Shown here: positions 46,366-55,964 of the stretch, in pieces
Numbering within the stretch: the first letter of the stretch is position 1
How the letters are laid out: each line of letters starts with the position of its first letter
Assembly: GCA_023388515.1 (NCBI GenBank)
Contig: JAEWGD010000036.1
Coordinates: 179,494 to 243,493, forward strand
Length of the DNA: 64,000 nt
Direction: 5' to 3'
Source of the DNA: Bacillota bacterium
GTDB lineage: Bacteria; Bacillota; Clostridia; Oscillospirales; Ruminococcaceae
Notes under the pieces: generated by a model
Database searches by the model: none
What the model was told of the DNA's origin: nothing
Seen by the model: only the letters and a program-made list of their open reading frames with translations
Translations under genes and position numbers: made by a program

Positions 46366-46956
46366 TCAACCATTACCGATAATTTCGATTAAAATTAAAT
46401 AGGATATTGTTATCATAAGCGTAATGTTAGTGATATTGTTAACCAGTAAAAACGCTAATAAAGCAATGGAAAGTATGCAGTTTACAAGCCTAAGCGTTTT
46501 TCTGACTTCGAATGCATTACCATTGAAATAATCAGCAATTGTAAGTATTAATGTTCCACCGTCAAAGCTTGTATATGGCAAAAGATTGAACACTCCAAGA
46601 ATAATATTCATGCTTGCAAAAACCTGTGTATTCGTGCTTATATCGCCGATAGAAACCATAACGCCCAAAAGAATATTAGCAGTAGCTCCACCTAAAATTA
46701 TAATTATATCTTGAAACACAGGTCTAATTTTATTTTTCTGTGGGAAAATTTTTATCCCAAATGCGTGAAGCTTAACTGCCTTAACCTTTTCGCCCAGTGC
46801 AAACATTGGAATAATATGTCCAATCTCATGTATAATACAAACCCAAACACCATATAGAAGATACTTCCCATTATCCAAAATGCTAAGCAAGGAGATTACT
46901 GCTAAGAATCCAAAATCAATATTAAATTTAGTCTTTCCAATATAAAATTCTATCAT
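46366..46956 (-). CDS. site-2 protease family membrane metalloprotease (SpoIVFB-like)
   Basis: 196 residues, at least four hydrophobic helices. Zinc motif HEIGH near residue 44 and the second motif FNLLPYTSFDGG, with the third ligand Asp. This is the M50 intramembrane protease pattern. In Bacillus SpoIVFB cuts pro-sigma-K and is held by SpoIVFA; a partner-like gene overlaps here by four bases. With spoVM close by, a role in sporulation is plausible but not shown. Confidence 0.85.
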   Translation of the reverse strand: MIEFYIGKTKFNIDFGFLAVISLLSILDNGKYLLYGVWVCIIHEIGHIIPMFALGEKVKAVKLHAFGIKIFPQKNKIRPVFQDIIIILGGATANILLGVMVSIGDISTNTQVFASMNIILGVFNLLPYTSFDGGTLILTIADYFNGNAFEVRKTLRLVNCILSIALLAFLLVNNITNITLMITISYLILIEIIGNG

Positions 46957-47231
46957 TTTGGTGTAGAACTTGCAAATTCAAAAATTTTATCTACTGCATT
47001 AACCAACACCCTGTCAATGTCTGCACCCGTATGTTGTTTATATTTCGACAAAGCCGACTGGCTAACTTCTGGATAAAAAATATTCATCACCACAAATATC
47101 AAAATCAACAACACACAAACTATACATTGGGTTATAATGACCTCAGATATTTTCTCATCAGAATAAGCTTTTCGCCTTTTGGATTTAACCTCTTCTAGCA
47201 AATGTTCATCATATAATACTTCGTCCTCCAT
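46953..47231 (-). CDS. small single-pass membrane protein next to the site-2 protease
   Basis: 92 residues, ATG after TAGGAGGTAA. Cytoplasmic basic N-terminus (about 1-30), one membrane helix (about 31-50), then a 40-residue exposed tail. The position matches SpoIVFA-type partners, which end in an M23 peptidase domain; here that domain is absent. It may be a reduced partner (inference). The translational overlap with the protease suggests coupling. Confidence 0.7.
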   Translation of the reverse strand: MEDEVLYDEHLLEEVKSKRRKAYSDEKISEVIITQCIVCVLLILIFVVMNIFYPEVSQSALSKYKQHTGADIDRVLVNAVDKIFEFASSTPK

Positions 47232-47270
47232 AATTACCTCCTAATTATTTTCTACATTACTTTATATTCA

Positions 47271-47306
47271 AAAAAGTCGCAGATTATTAATAATCTGCGA
47301 CTTTTT
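47271..47306. terminator. perfect palindromic bidirectional terminator
   Basis: 36-base exact palindrome: AAAAAGTCGCAGATTATT followed by its complement. GC-rich stem with A/T runs at both ends. It ends the yicC-to-spoVM gene string. Confidence 0.85.
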
Positions 47307-47312
47307 CATTAA

Positions 47313-47399
47313 TTATAAATCTTGTTCCTTTTTAATCCCAAACATTAGTCTAAGTAAACCCGATAAAAACTTTGGACTTTTAATTACAACGATTTTCAT
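47313..47399 (-). CDS. spoVM: stage V sporulation protein SpoVM
   Basis: 28 residues, MKIVVIKSPKFLSGLLRLMF followed by GIKKEQDL. The ATG has GGAGGA upstream. It matches the SpoVM peptide pattern (MKFYTIKLPKFLGGIVRAML in Bacillus, from memory): an amphipathic helix with the conserved Pro in KSPKFL. SpoVM sits on the convex forespore membrane and anchors the SpoIVA coat base layer. Position agrees: directly downstream of thiN, as in Bacillus. Small size explains why it is easily missed. Confidence 0.93.
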   Translation of the reverse strand: MKIVVIKSPKFLSGLLRLMFGIKKEQDL

Positions 47400-47459
47400 A
47401 ACGACTCCTCCAATACTTTTTCTAAGTAATTTTTATTGCACACAACCTCAATGGCAATG

Positions 47460-48116
47460 CTATACTCCATTATATTCAGATAATATTTTTTTGTGAGTAT
47501 CTTTAGAAAAAATCACTAAAAGAAGTCCATTTCTTATTGTAATGGTTGCAAACTCTTGTAAAATCTGATTGCTAACACCTAATGGAAAATCACTTGTAAG
47601 CGTTGTATTTTCAAGATTATACTTCAATCCATCCGTCGTTATGCCATCACTTTTATCAGAAATTGAAAGCAATGAAAAGTAATACCCCTCACGTCTAGTA
47701 TATGTTTTTGTACCCGTGCCTTGCAACATAATATAATCATTATCGCTGACAATTTTGCCATTTCCACCATGAGTATATATATACTGCAACGTCTGAACAT
47801 TCGCCATACTGTGGTCAAATCTTCCACCTAAAGCACCATAAATACAGATATTATCATAACCTTTTTCTAACGCAAACTTAACGGCAAGCATCGTATCCGT
47901 ATCATCTTTTTCAGCCTTATATCTGATTACCTCAATGCTTCTAGGAAAATCTCCATCAAAAGTATCAAAATCACCAATGATACAATTCGGAATAATCCCA
48001 AGCTTTTTTGCGTGTAAATATCCAGCATCTGCACAAATTATATATGCGTTTTCGCTAACATCAACCAAAGAATAATCTAGAATTTCACCACCTGAAAATA
48101 TATAACACTTACTCAA
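47460..48116 (-). CDS. thiN: thiamine pyrophosphokinase
   Basis: 218 residues. The best start is the TTG at 48116, seven bases after GGGAG; a longer frame begins inside rsgA. Marks: ICADAGYLHAKKLG, IGDFDTFDG, DTDTMLAVKFALEKG and GALGGRFDHSMANVQTL. It makes thiamin diphosphate from thiamin. Together with thiW it completes a salvage route, and its product is the ligand of the riboswitch at 28749. Confidence 0.94.
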   Translation of the reverse strand: MSKCYIFSGGEILDYSLVDVSENAYIICADAGYLHAKKLGIIPNCIIGDFDTFDGDFPRSIEVIRYKAEKDDTDTMLAVKFALEKGYDNICIYGALGGRFDHSMANVQTLQYIYTHGGNGKIVSDNDYIMLQGTGTKTYTRREGYYFSLLSISDKSDGITTDGLKYNLENTTLTSDFPLGVSNQILQEFATITIRNGLLLVIFSKDTHKKILSEYNGV

Positions 48117-48117
48117 G

Positions 48118-49002
48118 TTATAACTCCCATTCCTTAATCTGCTTTGCTTCCTCATACATATAGCAATAGCTTTTATGCCTGCTTTCTACTATATCCCCAT
48201 TATTTACAGCCTCAATAACTGCACAGCCTTTTTCCTTTGTATGCGAGCAATCCTTGAATTTGCAATCATCCGTATATTCCCTAAACTCAACAAAGCATGA
48301 GCTAAGTTCTTCTTTTTTTATTATATCATATTTATTCGTTTCAAACGTAGAAAATCCAGGTGTATCAGCAATATATCCACCATCTTTAAGCTTATATAAT
48401 TCAGCATGACGTGTGGTATGTCGCCCTCTGCCAAGCTTTTCGCTAATTTCACCCGTAGGAATGTTCAGCGTAGAATCAATTGCATTCATCAGGGTTGATT
48501 TCCCGACACCTGAATTACCAGTGAAAACGCTTATTTTCCCTTTTAAAATCTGTCTAATCTCTTGAATTGACTCATCATTGCTATAATCAACAACCAATGT
48601 TTCAACTCCAACTCTTTTGTATATATCAAATATCTGTTCAACGCTTGCCAAGTCAATTTTAGTAACCATCACAATTGGCTTTATCCCCTTATACTCTGAT
48701 ATTGCTATAAACTTATCCATCAGCAGTATATTTGGCACGGGCTTACAGGTTGATACAATAAGAATTACTTGGTCAAGATTAGCAACAGGAGGTCGTATAA
48801 TCTCATTTCTTCGTGGCAAAAGCTCATTGATAACACCATCTTCAAATATCACATCATCCCCAATATACGGGGTTAACCCCTGATTTCTGAACACTCCTCT
48901 TGCCTTACATTCAAACAACCCATTAGGGGACTCTACTAAATAGAGTCCCCCAATTGACTTGATTATAATTCCTTTTTGACTATTATTGAAATTTTTAGTC
49001 AT
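48118..49002 (-). CDS. rsgA: small ribosomal subunit biogenesis GTPase RsgA
   Basis: 294 residues. OB-fold N-domain, permuted GTPase with TKIDLA (G4) before GNSGVGKSTLMNAI (G1) and DTPGFSTF (G3), then a zinc site (CKFKDCSH, later Cys). It tests 30S maturation. Same order as Bacillus prpC-prkC-rsgA, but rpe is absent before thiN. Confidence 0.96.
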   Translation of the reverse strand: MTKNFNNSQKGIIIKSIGGLYLVESPNGLFECKARGVFRNQGLTPYIGDDVIFEDGVINELLPRRNEIIRPPVANLDQVILIVSTCKPVPNILLMDKFIAISEYKGIKPIVMVTKIDLASVEQIFDIYKRVGVETLVVDYSNDESIQEIRQILKGKISVFTGNSGVGKSTLMNAIDSTLNIPTGEISEKLGRGRHTTRHAELYKLKDGGYIADTPGFSTFETNKYDIIKKEELSSCFVEFREYTDDCKFKDCSHTKEKGCAVIEAVNNGDIVESRHKSYCYMYEEAKQIKEWEL

Positions 49003-49032
49003 AATACTTCCTTTTCAATTTTAAGATAAGAG

Positions 49033-51207
49033 TTATTCTTCCACTCCATCTCCTTCACCACTAGTAGTAGTTGTCGTTGCTTCTGTTACTGGTGGTTCTG
49101 TTACTGGCTCTTTTGTAGTTACAGGTGGTGCAGGTGTAGTCTTAGGTGGTTCTGTCGTTGGTGGCTTTGTTTCTAATCCTCCAACTGATGAAAACGCATT
49201 TCTGGTATTTTCACTAATAACTGTCCTTGTTCCAGTTTCAAAGTTAACCTTGAACACACCAATTTTTGCAGTAGCACCTGTTGTTGCATTCTTCAATTCT
49301 GCTGTAACCTCTTGAGTACCACTTCCCTCAACCTCAACATCTACACTTCCTGTATAAGCAACATTAACAACATCGCTTTGTTTTACCACTGAACCATTTA
49401 CATATAAACTGAATACAAATCTTCCAGTAGCATCTGATGGAATATCAAAATTAATTTTAACCTTAGATGTAGCAGGAACTCCGTTACTTACCTGTAAAGT
49501 AATCGTTGTTTTAGTAGCGACACGAGTACCAGCACTAATGCTTTGCCCAACAACTGTTCCCTCAGGTTCACTTGAATTTACATCTTCAGTCTTAACAACT
49601 AACTCAAGTGTTTCTTCACATTCTTTCCTTGCTTTCTCAATAGTCTTACCAATTAGATTGGTAATCTCTATCTCATCACTATTCCCTTGACTTACATAAA
49701 GAATAACTGTTGAGCCTTTATCTACCTCTGTCTGTGCCTCAGGTTCTGTTTTAAATACATTATTCTTTTCTTCTTCATCTGTTGCATACTGAATTGAAAC
49801 TACTAAACCATCTCTCTCCAACATTCCCTGTGCCTGAGCAAAATTAAAACCAATAACATTCGGTACTTTCACCTTTTGCTTACCTTTACTTATTTTAACC
49901 TTTACTTCAGTGCCTTTTTTTACTTTCTTATCCACTTCTATATCCTGCCAGAATATTACATCTGCCTCATAATCAGAATATTCTGCACTTCCAGTCATTA
50001 TTATGTTCAAGTCTGAATATTTCTCCCTTGCCTCATCCAAAGTCAATCCCACTAAATCACCAACAGAAGTGTCTGTGCTTTTAGTACTATTATCATCACC
50101 AAACGCTCCCTGAACTAACTTCGTCACGAAAAACGCTGCAACTAATATAACTACAATTGTAACAGCTGATAAAATTGGAAAAAATATCGACTTTGCTTCT
50201 TCCTCTTCATATTCTACGCCATCATCATCTTCTTCTTCGTCATAATCATCAGCATCTTCATCATAATACTCATCATCTTCCAGTTCACCATCAGTTGGTG
50301 TAACTGGTTTAAAAAATCTTGTTGCAGTGTCAAAACCACCAGCATTTACTTTTGATGTATAGTATCCGAACACTACCTCTGGATTTGCCTTAACCTTTTC
50401 AATATCCCTAATCATTTCTGACGCACTCTGATAGCGTTTACTCGTTTCCTTTTCTATTGCTTTAAGAATTATCTCTTCAAGTCCAATAAGAACATCAGGA
50501 TTTACATCTCTAGGCTTTCTTGCATTGCTTTGCATATGCATAACAGCAACGGAAACAGGATTATCCGTATCAAAAGGCTTTTGCCCTGTAAGCATTTCAT
50601 AAAGCATAATACCAACAGAATAAATATCGCTTTTAGAATCAGTTTCCTCACCCATCGCCTGTTCAGGACTAATATAATGAACAGAACCTATAGCTTGATT
50701 AGTAGCAGTTTTACCATCTTCACGAGCAAATTTAGCTATACCAAAATCCATGACTTTTATTGTGCCATCTGTAAACATCATAATATTTTGTGGCTTTATA
50801 TCCCTATGAAAAATTCCTCTATCATGAGCGTGCTGTAAAGCCCTTAGAATTTGAATTATAAAATGTGCAGAGTCTTTCCAATTAAGTACCTTTTCGTTCT
50901 CCATGTATTCTTTTAAAGTAATACCATCAATATGTTCCATTATAATATACTGGATTTTTTCCGTAAATCCTACATCATAAATCTTAACAATATTAGGATG
51001 CGAAAGTACAGCAATTGCCTTTGATTCATTTCTAAATCTTCTAAGGAATTCCTCATTCTCAGCAAACTCTTTTTTAAGAATTTTAATAGCAACTATCCTA
51101 TTATCAACTAAATCATGACCTTTGTATACATCTGCCATACCACCAACGCCAATAAGCTCGTTAATTTCATAGCGACCATCTAGTCTTTTTCCAATATTAT
51201 TGTCCAT
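49033..51207 (-). CDS. prkC: PASTA-domain Ser/Thr protein kinase
   Basis: 724 residues from the ATG at 51207, seven bases after AGGAG. Kinase domain about 10-270: GVGGMADVYKG, VAIKILKKE, HRDIKPQN, MDFGIAKFA. A strongly acidic juxtamembrane stretch follows (about 310-340), one membrane helix (about 345-370), three PASTA domains (about 385-580), then an extra beta-rich domain (about 585-675) and a Pro/Thr tail ending near TTTTTSGEG. It senses cell wall fragments and phosphorylates cytoplasmic targets; in Bacillus it links to spore germination. Confidence 0.95.
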   Translation of the reverse strand: MDNNIGKRLDGRYEINELIGVGGMADVYKGHDLVDNRIVAIKILKKEFAENEEFLRRFRNESKAIAVLSHPNIVKIYDVGFTEKIQYIIMEHIDGITLKEYMENEKVLNWKDSAHFIIQILRALQHAHDRGIFHRDIKPQNIMMFTDGTIKVMDFGIAKFAREDGKTATNQAIGSVHYISPEQAMGEETDSKSDIYSVGIMLYEMLTGQKPFDTDNPVSVAVMHMQSNARKPRDVNPDVLIGLEEIILKAIEKETSKRYQSASEMIRDIEKVKANPEVVFGYYTSKVNAGGFDTATRFFKPVTPTDGELEDDEYYDEDADDYDEEEDDDGVEYEEEEAKSIFFPILSAVTIVVILVAAFFVTKLVQGAFGDDNSTKSTDTSVGDLVGLTLDEAREKYSDLNIIMTGSAEYSDYEADVIFWQDIEVDKKVKKGTEVKVKISKGKQKVKVPNVIGFNFAQAQGMLERDGLVVSIQYATDEEEKNNVFKTEPEAQTEVDKGSTVILYVSQGNSDEIEITNLIGKTIEKARKECEETLELVVKTEDVNSSEPEGTVVGQSISAGTRVATKTTITLQVSNGVPATSKVKINFDIPSDATGRFVFSLYVNGSVVKQSDVVNVAYTGSVDVEVEGSGTQEVTAELKNATTGATAKIGVFKVNFETGTRTVISENTRNAFSSVGGLETKPPTTEPPKTTPAPPVTTKEPVTEPPVTEATTTTTSGEGDGVEE

Positions 51208-51223
51208 TCTATCACTCCTGTAT

Positions 51224-51949
51224 TTAATCAGCAATTATCGCAAGTGTTATATTATCTCTGCCACCCTTGCTTATCGCTAATTTTATTAATTCCTCGGTTG
51301 CTTTTTCTATATCATTGCCATTAAGTATCTCAAACATCTCCTCTGAACTGCAATACCCTGACAAGCCGTCCGAACATAACATAAGCTTTAAACCTTCCGA
51401 ATAATTTATTTCAAAGTAATCAGGCGTAACATTTTTTTCAACGCCGACTGCCTTTGTCAACATATTTCGTTGAGGATGAGATTTAATGTCGTCCTCAATA
51501 ATATCACCACGTTCAAAAAGCATCCTCACAAATGTATGGTCATTTGTAATTTGTTTTAAGCAATCACTCTCCATCAAATATGCTCTGCTATCTCCAACGC
51601 TCGATAGATAAATCATATCCTTAGTTACAAACGCAGCAACACAAGTAGTTCCCATACCAAAATCCTTATAATCTTCTCTTGACGAATTATAAACCTGTGA
51701 ATTTGCCTCAGATATTGCTGACATTAGGAGTTCCTTGATACTGATTGAATCAAATGTTGGTTGATATTCCCCAGTGAACTTGTCAAAAATTGCATCTATC
51801 GCTATTTTACTAGCTTTTTCACCTGAACGTTCGCCACCCATGCCATCGCAAACTACTGCAAGAACATTGTCGAACAACTCGTCCACACGAACTATATCTT
51901 GATTTTCACTCCTAGCAAGCCCAATATCCGTTGCACTACTTATTTTCAA
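51224..51949 (-). CDS. prpC: PP2C-family protein phosphatase
   Basis: 241 residues from a TTG at 51949, eight bases after GGAG; an ATG at 51955 is only two bases from that site. Metal-binding motifs: ATDIGLARSENQD, VCDGMGGERSGE, LCSDGLSGYCS and GGRDNITLAII. It reverses PrkC phosphorylation; the gene stops 16 bp before prkC. Confidence 0.95.
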   Translation of the reverse strand: MKISSATDIGLARSENQDIVRVDELFDNVLAVVCDGMGGERSGEKASKIAIDAIFDKFTGEYQPTFDSISIKELLMSAISEANSQVYNSSREDYKDFGMGTTCVAAFVTKDMIYLSSVGDSRAYLMESDCLKQITNDHTFVRMLFERGDIIEDDIKSHPQRNMLTKAVGVEKNVTPDYFEINYSEGLKLMLCSDGLSGYCSSEEMFEILNGNDIEKATEELIKLAISKGGRDNITLAIIAD

Positions 51950-51964
51950 TATCATCACTCCTTT

Positions 51965-52993
51965 TCACTTCATTTCATCTCGCCTTAGCTGACCACAAGC
52001 AGCATTTATATCACTTCCAAGCGTTCTCCTTATTGTAACATTTATTCCCTTACTTTTCAAATTATTCTGAAAAGCTTGCACAGTTTTCATAAGTGAGGTA
52101 TAATCCCTCTCCTTAATTCCATTTACAGGTATTAAGTTAACATGACAATTCATGCCCCTTAAAAGCTCTGCAAGCCTATAAGCTTCCTCTGTTGATGAGT
52201 TTACATCATCAATAACAGCATACTCAAAAGTAATCCGTCTACCTGTTTTATCAACATATCTCTTGCACGCAGAAATAAGCTTTTCTATATTATATGATAC
52301 ATTGACAGGCATTATTTCACTTCTTGTGTGATTATGTGAAGCGTGTAACGAAACAGACAGCGTTAACCCAAGCCTTAACTCAGCCAGTTTATCAATCATA
52401 GGAACAATTCCACAGGTTGAAACAGTAACATGGCGAAGACTCATATTTACGCCCTCTTTTGACGATAAAATCTGTAAAAACTTAATCACATTATCAAAAT
52501 TATCAAGTGGCTCCCCAATGCCCATAAGTACAATACTTGAAACTTTCTTCCCGCTATCCTTTTCAGTTTTATATATCTGAAGTAGCATTTCAGATGGTTC
52601 AAGATTTCTAACAAAGCCACCTACGGTTGACGCACAAAACTTGCACCCCATCTTACAGCCCACTTGCGTTGAAATGCAAAGGCTCATTCCATGATTATAC
52701 TCCATCAAAACTGTTTCAATAAAATTGCCGTCAGAAAGCCCATAAAGATATTTTACAATATTATCAACCCTAGATTCAAGCTTTCTCGATATATTCAGTA
52801 GATTTACATAAAATTCATCACTCATTTTTGTGCGTAATGTAGAAGAAATGTTAGTCATTTCATCAAAACTCTCCACTTTTTTTAAATGTAGCCATTCATA
52901 AATCTGTTTTGCACGAAATTTTTGCTCACCATTTTCAACCAATACTTCTTCCAACTCTGCTAAACTTAGAGATAAAATATCCCCTTTTTCCAA
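51965..52993 (-). CDS. rlmN: dual-specificity 23S rRNA/tRNA adenine-C2 methyltransferase RlmN
   Basis: 342 residues from a TTG start with AAGGTGAT upstream. CKMGCKFC is the 4Fe-4S motif, followed by VLMGIGEPLDNFDNV and the conserved Cys in RRTLGSDINAACGQL. It methylates A2503 of 23S rRNA and A37 of some tRNAs. Confidence 0.96.
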   Translation of the reverse strand: MEKGDILSLSLAELEEVLVENGEQKFRAKQIYEWLHLKKVESFDEMTNISSTLRTKMSDEFYVNLLNISRKLESRVDNIVKYLYGLSDGNFIETVLMEYNHGMSLCISTQVGCKMGCKFCASTVGGFVRNLEPSEMLLQIYKTEKDSGKKVSSIVLMGIGEPLDNFDNVIKFLQILSSKEGVNMSLRHVTVSTCGIVPMIDKLAELRLGLTLSVSLHASHNHTRSEIMPVNVSYNIEKLISACKRYVDKTGRRITFEYAVIDDVNSSTEEAYRLAELLRGMNCHVNLIPVNGIKERDYTSLMKTVQAFQNNLKSKGINVTIRRTLGSDINAACGQLRRDEMK

Positions 52994-52997
52994 TATA

Positions 52998-54305
52998 TCA
53001 CCTTATTTTTCTAATCTTTGAAATAAAGAATCCATCACTATTAAAATGCATAGGAATTAACGTTGCTTTATAGCTACCAAAAGGGACTCCAAAATCCTCT
53101 AAAAAGCTAATCCCCTCATAATCCCCATTACTCTCCAAAAACCTATCTATAATCTCATCATTTTCTTTTCGGTTAAGCGTACAGGTGGAATAAACCAACT
53201 CCCCACCAACCTTTAAATACTTAACAGCATTTTCCAAAACCCCATACTGTATATCAGCTAGCCCCTCGAATTCGCTAGGCTCTTTATATTTTATCTCTGG
53301 CTTTTTTCCTATTACCCCCAAGCCTGAACAAGGGACATCACATAAAATTTTATCAGCCAATGGAATCTTCTCATCAAATTCAAGAGCATTTCCTTTTCCT
53401 GCAATTATATTTTTCAAATGCAATCTTTCTGCCCCGTCCTCTATAAGCTTAACTCTTTTTTCATGCATATCGAAAGCATAAATTGTTCCCGTTCCACCCA
53501 TCAATTCAGATATGGTGAACGCCTTTCCACCGGGAGCAGAGCATAAATCCAACACAATTTCATTCTCTTTAGCACCCAAAGCCATACAACAAAGCTGTGA
53601 GGAAATGTCCTGAACATGAAAATAACCCATTTTAAATGCGTCAGTAGCAGTAACATCTCCACCCAAAACCTCATAGCAATCTGGTATCAAACTGCTCTTT
53701 TCAAGCTTAATATCGCCCATATTTTCTATCAGCTTTAACTCATCAGCAACATTATTGTTCAACCTTATCGTAACAGGAGCTTTTGAAATTGAACCCTCAA
53801 GTAACGAAACAGCAACCTCATCGCCATATTCTTGAATCAGCTTTTTTACAAGCCATTCGGGAGCAGAATACTCCAAAGAAAACCTTGCGATTTTCCCCTT
53901 AGGCAGTGTAATTTCTTTATTATCTCTAACAAAATTTCTCAAAACTGCATTAACAAAACCTGACGCACTCGTAAGCCTGTACTTTTTAACAAGCTTTACA
54001 CTCTCATTTATCGCTGCACTATCAGGCACAGAATCCATATATTTAAGCTGATACAATCCACACCTCAGTATATTAAGAATGCTTAAATCAAGCTTATTCA
54101 GTGGCTTTTTGCTATATTTTGAAATTATATAATCAAGAGTAATTTTCCTCTCAATTACGCCATAATAAAGCGTTGAACAAAATCTCTTATCCTGTGTTTC
54201 AAGTTGTGCATTACTCAACGCATAGTCCAAAACCAAATTTGAAAAGCCCTGTTTGTCAAATGTTTTATTCAGTAGCTTTATTGCAAGAAATCTAGCGTCA
54301 TCCAT
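52998..54305 (-). CDS. rsmB: 16S rRNA m5C967 methyltransferase RsmB
   Basis: 435 residues. NusB-like N-domain (about 1-135) and SAM methyltransferase domain: LDLCSAPGGKAF, the catalytic-site Cys in CDVPCSGLGVIGKKP, and VYSTCTLNRKEN. It acts on 16S rRNA. Confidence 0.96.
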   Translation of the reverse strand: MDDARFLAIKLLNKTFDKQGFSNLVLDYALSNAQLETQDKRFCSTLYYGVIERKITLDYIISKYSKKPLNKLDLSILNILRCGLYQLKYMDSVPDSAAINESVKLVKKYRLTSASGFVNAVLRNFVRDNKEITLPKGKIARFSLEYSAPEWLVKKLIQEYGDEVAVSLLEGSISKAPVTIRLNNNVADELKLIENMGDIKLEKSSLIPDCYEVLGGDVTATDAFKMGYFHVQDISSQLCCMALGAKENEIVLDLCSAPGGKAFTISELMGGTGTIYAFDMHEKRVKLIEDGAERLHLKNIIAGKGNALEFDEKIPLADKILCDVPCSGLGVIGKKPEIKYKEPSEFEGLADIQYGVLENAVKYLKVGGELVYSTCTLNRKENDEIIDRFLESNGDYEGISFLEDFGVPFGSYKATLIPMHFNSDGFFISKIRKIR

Positions 54306-54308
54306 AAT

Positions 54309-54998
54309 TTATCTGTTCCTTCTATTTGAAAGTAATACCAACCTTAGTAAGCTCATTATCGAAGAAAATAGTGCTGCAACATAAGTTAAAGCAGCTGCTG
54401 TCAAGACCTTCTTTGACTGTGAAAGCTCCTCGCCCTCAAGTATATAACTATCTTTTAGCGTTGCCATAGCACGACTACTTGCATTAAACTCAACAGGCAA
54501 TGTAACTGCCTGAAAGAACACAACGGTTGTAAATAGGATAATCCCAAAGGTTATAAATGGCTGCATAGAAAGAATCATTCCCAATATAACAAGTGGAATA
54601 GCAAGCCTTGAGCCGACTTGTGTAGCAGGAATTATAGCACTTCTGATTTTAATTGGCACATAGCCTTGTGCATGCTGAATTGCGTGTCCAACCTCATGTG
54701 CTGCAACGCCGATCGCTGCAACAGAACTGCTACTATAAACTGAATCTGAAAGCCTTACAACATTGGCTCTTGGGTCGTAGTGGTCGGATAAATTACCATT
54801 AATATGCTCAATTCTCACATTTTGCAGACCATTATTATCTAAAATCTGTCTTGCAACATCACTACCTGTAAAGCCCCTTCCATTTTTGATTTTACTATAC
54901 TTTGTAAACGTTGATTTCACATTAATTTGTGCTATCAAAGCAAAAATAATTGCTGGTATTATAATTAAATACGTCGAATCATAAAAAAGATATAGCAT
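54309..54998 (-). CDS. YugP-type membrane zinc metallopeptidase
   Basis: 229 residues, hydrophobic N-terminus and several helices in the C-terminal half. Zinc motif HEVGHAIQHAQGY at about 101-113. Family Peptidase_M membrane (YugP); substrate unknown. In Bacillus yugP is elsewhere; here it is placed between fmt and rsmB, a clostridial arrangement. Confidence 0.92.
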   Translation of the reverse strand: MLYLFYDSTYLIIIPAIIFALIAQINVKSTFTKYSKIKNGRGFTGSDVARQILDNNGLQNVRIEHINGNLSDHYDPRANVVRLSDSVYSSSSVAAIGVAAHEVGHAIQHAQGYVPIKIRSAIIPATQVGSRLAIPLVILGMILSMQPFITFGIILFTTVVFFQAVTLPVEFNASSRAMATLKDSYILEGEELSQSKKVLTAAALTYVAALFSSIMSLLRLVLLSNRRNR

Positions 54999-55023
54999 AA
55001 AAATTCCTCCTCACATCTCAAGC

Positions 55024-55962
55024 TTATTCAAATTTTGTTCCATTTGAAAGCTTATTTCCTCTTAAAAAATCTTCCGTTTTCATTTTTTTACTGCCCTCTG
55101 ATTGAACTTCCAACAATGTAACGCATTTTCCATCACCACATACAACCGTAAAGCATTCTTCATCAACAATACTTCCACATTCACAATTATTAGTAGCTGT
55201 ATCACATATCTGCGTACGATATAACTTCAACCTTTTGCCGTTAAGAGTAGTATAACCAGTAATCGCTCTAATTTTATTATGGATATTTATTGCTTTATCC
55301 GAAAAATCAATCTCACACATCTTTTTAGTAATCATAGACGCATAACATGATTTGCTATCATCCTGTTTTTGAGGATTAAGCTTGCCCTCTTTCAAGTCGT
55401 TAATGGTTCTGATAAGCACCTCAGCACCCATTTCTGATAGCCTATCATGTAATTCTGATACTGTTTCATTTATCCCAATATCAGTTTCAGCCGTGATAAG
55501 CATATCACCTGTATCAAGCCCTTCTTCCATAAGCATTGAGGTTACACCTGTTTTTTTATCGCCATTCATCACACACCACTGTATCGGTGCAGCACCCCTA
55601 TATTTTGGCAATAGTGATGCGTGAATATTTATACAGCCATGTTTTGGCAAATCTAAAATCTGCTTAGGTAGAATTTGCCCATATGCCACAACAATTATAA
55701 TGTCTGGGTTAAGTTTCTGTAAATCCTCAAAAGCTTTCTGAGCATCCTCACCTTTTCTTAAAGAGGTAGGCTGATACACGTCAATTCCATGCTCCAAAGC
55801 AACAACCTTAACTGGAGTAGGCTGTAATTTATAACCCCTGCCCTTTGGCTTATCAGGCTGTGTGAAAACTCCTACTACATTTTCATCGCTTTCAATAAGT
55901 GCTTTCAAACATGGTACAGCGAAATCTGGAGTACCCATAAAAACTATATTCAGTTTAATCAC
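55024..55962 (-). CDS. fmt: methionyl-tRNA formyltransferase
   Basis: 312 residues. The frame starts with GTG at 55962, overlapping its possible AGGAG site, so the true initiation codon is uncertain. VFMGTPDFAVPCL, HASLLPKYRGAAPIQW and the catalytic region LDTGDML are typical. It formylates initiator Met-tRNA and pairs with def upstream. Confidence 0.95.
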   Translation of the reverse strand: MIKLNIVFMGTPDFAVPCLKALIESDENVVGVFTQPDKPKGRGYKLQPTPVKVVALEHGIDVYQPTSLRKGEDAQKAFEDLQKLNPDIIIVVAYGQILPKQILDLPKHGCINIHASLLPKYRGAAPIQWCVMNGDKKTGVTSMLMEEGLDTGDMLITAETDIGINETVSELHDRLSEMGAEVLIRTINDLKEGKLNPQKQDDSKSCYASMITKKMCEIDFSDKAINIHNKIRAITGYTTLNGKRLKLYRTQICDTATNNCECGSIVDEECFTVVCGDGKCVTLLEVQSEGSKKMKTEDFLRGNKLSNGTKFE

Positions 55963-55964
55963 TC

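Noticed and set aside
47271..47306. 36-bp perfect palindrome as a possible recombination or origin site
   Set aside because: A- and T-runs on both ends and its place after spoVM fit a bidirectional terminator.
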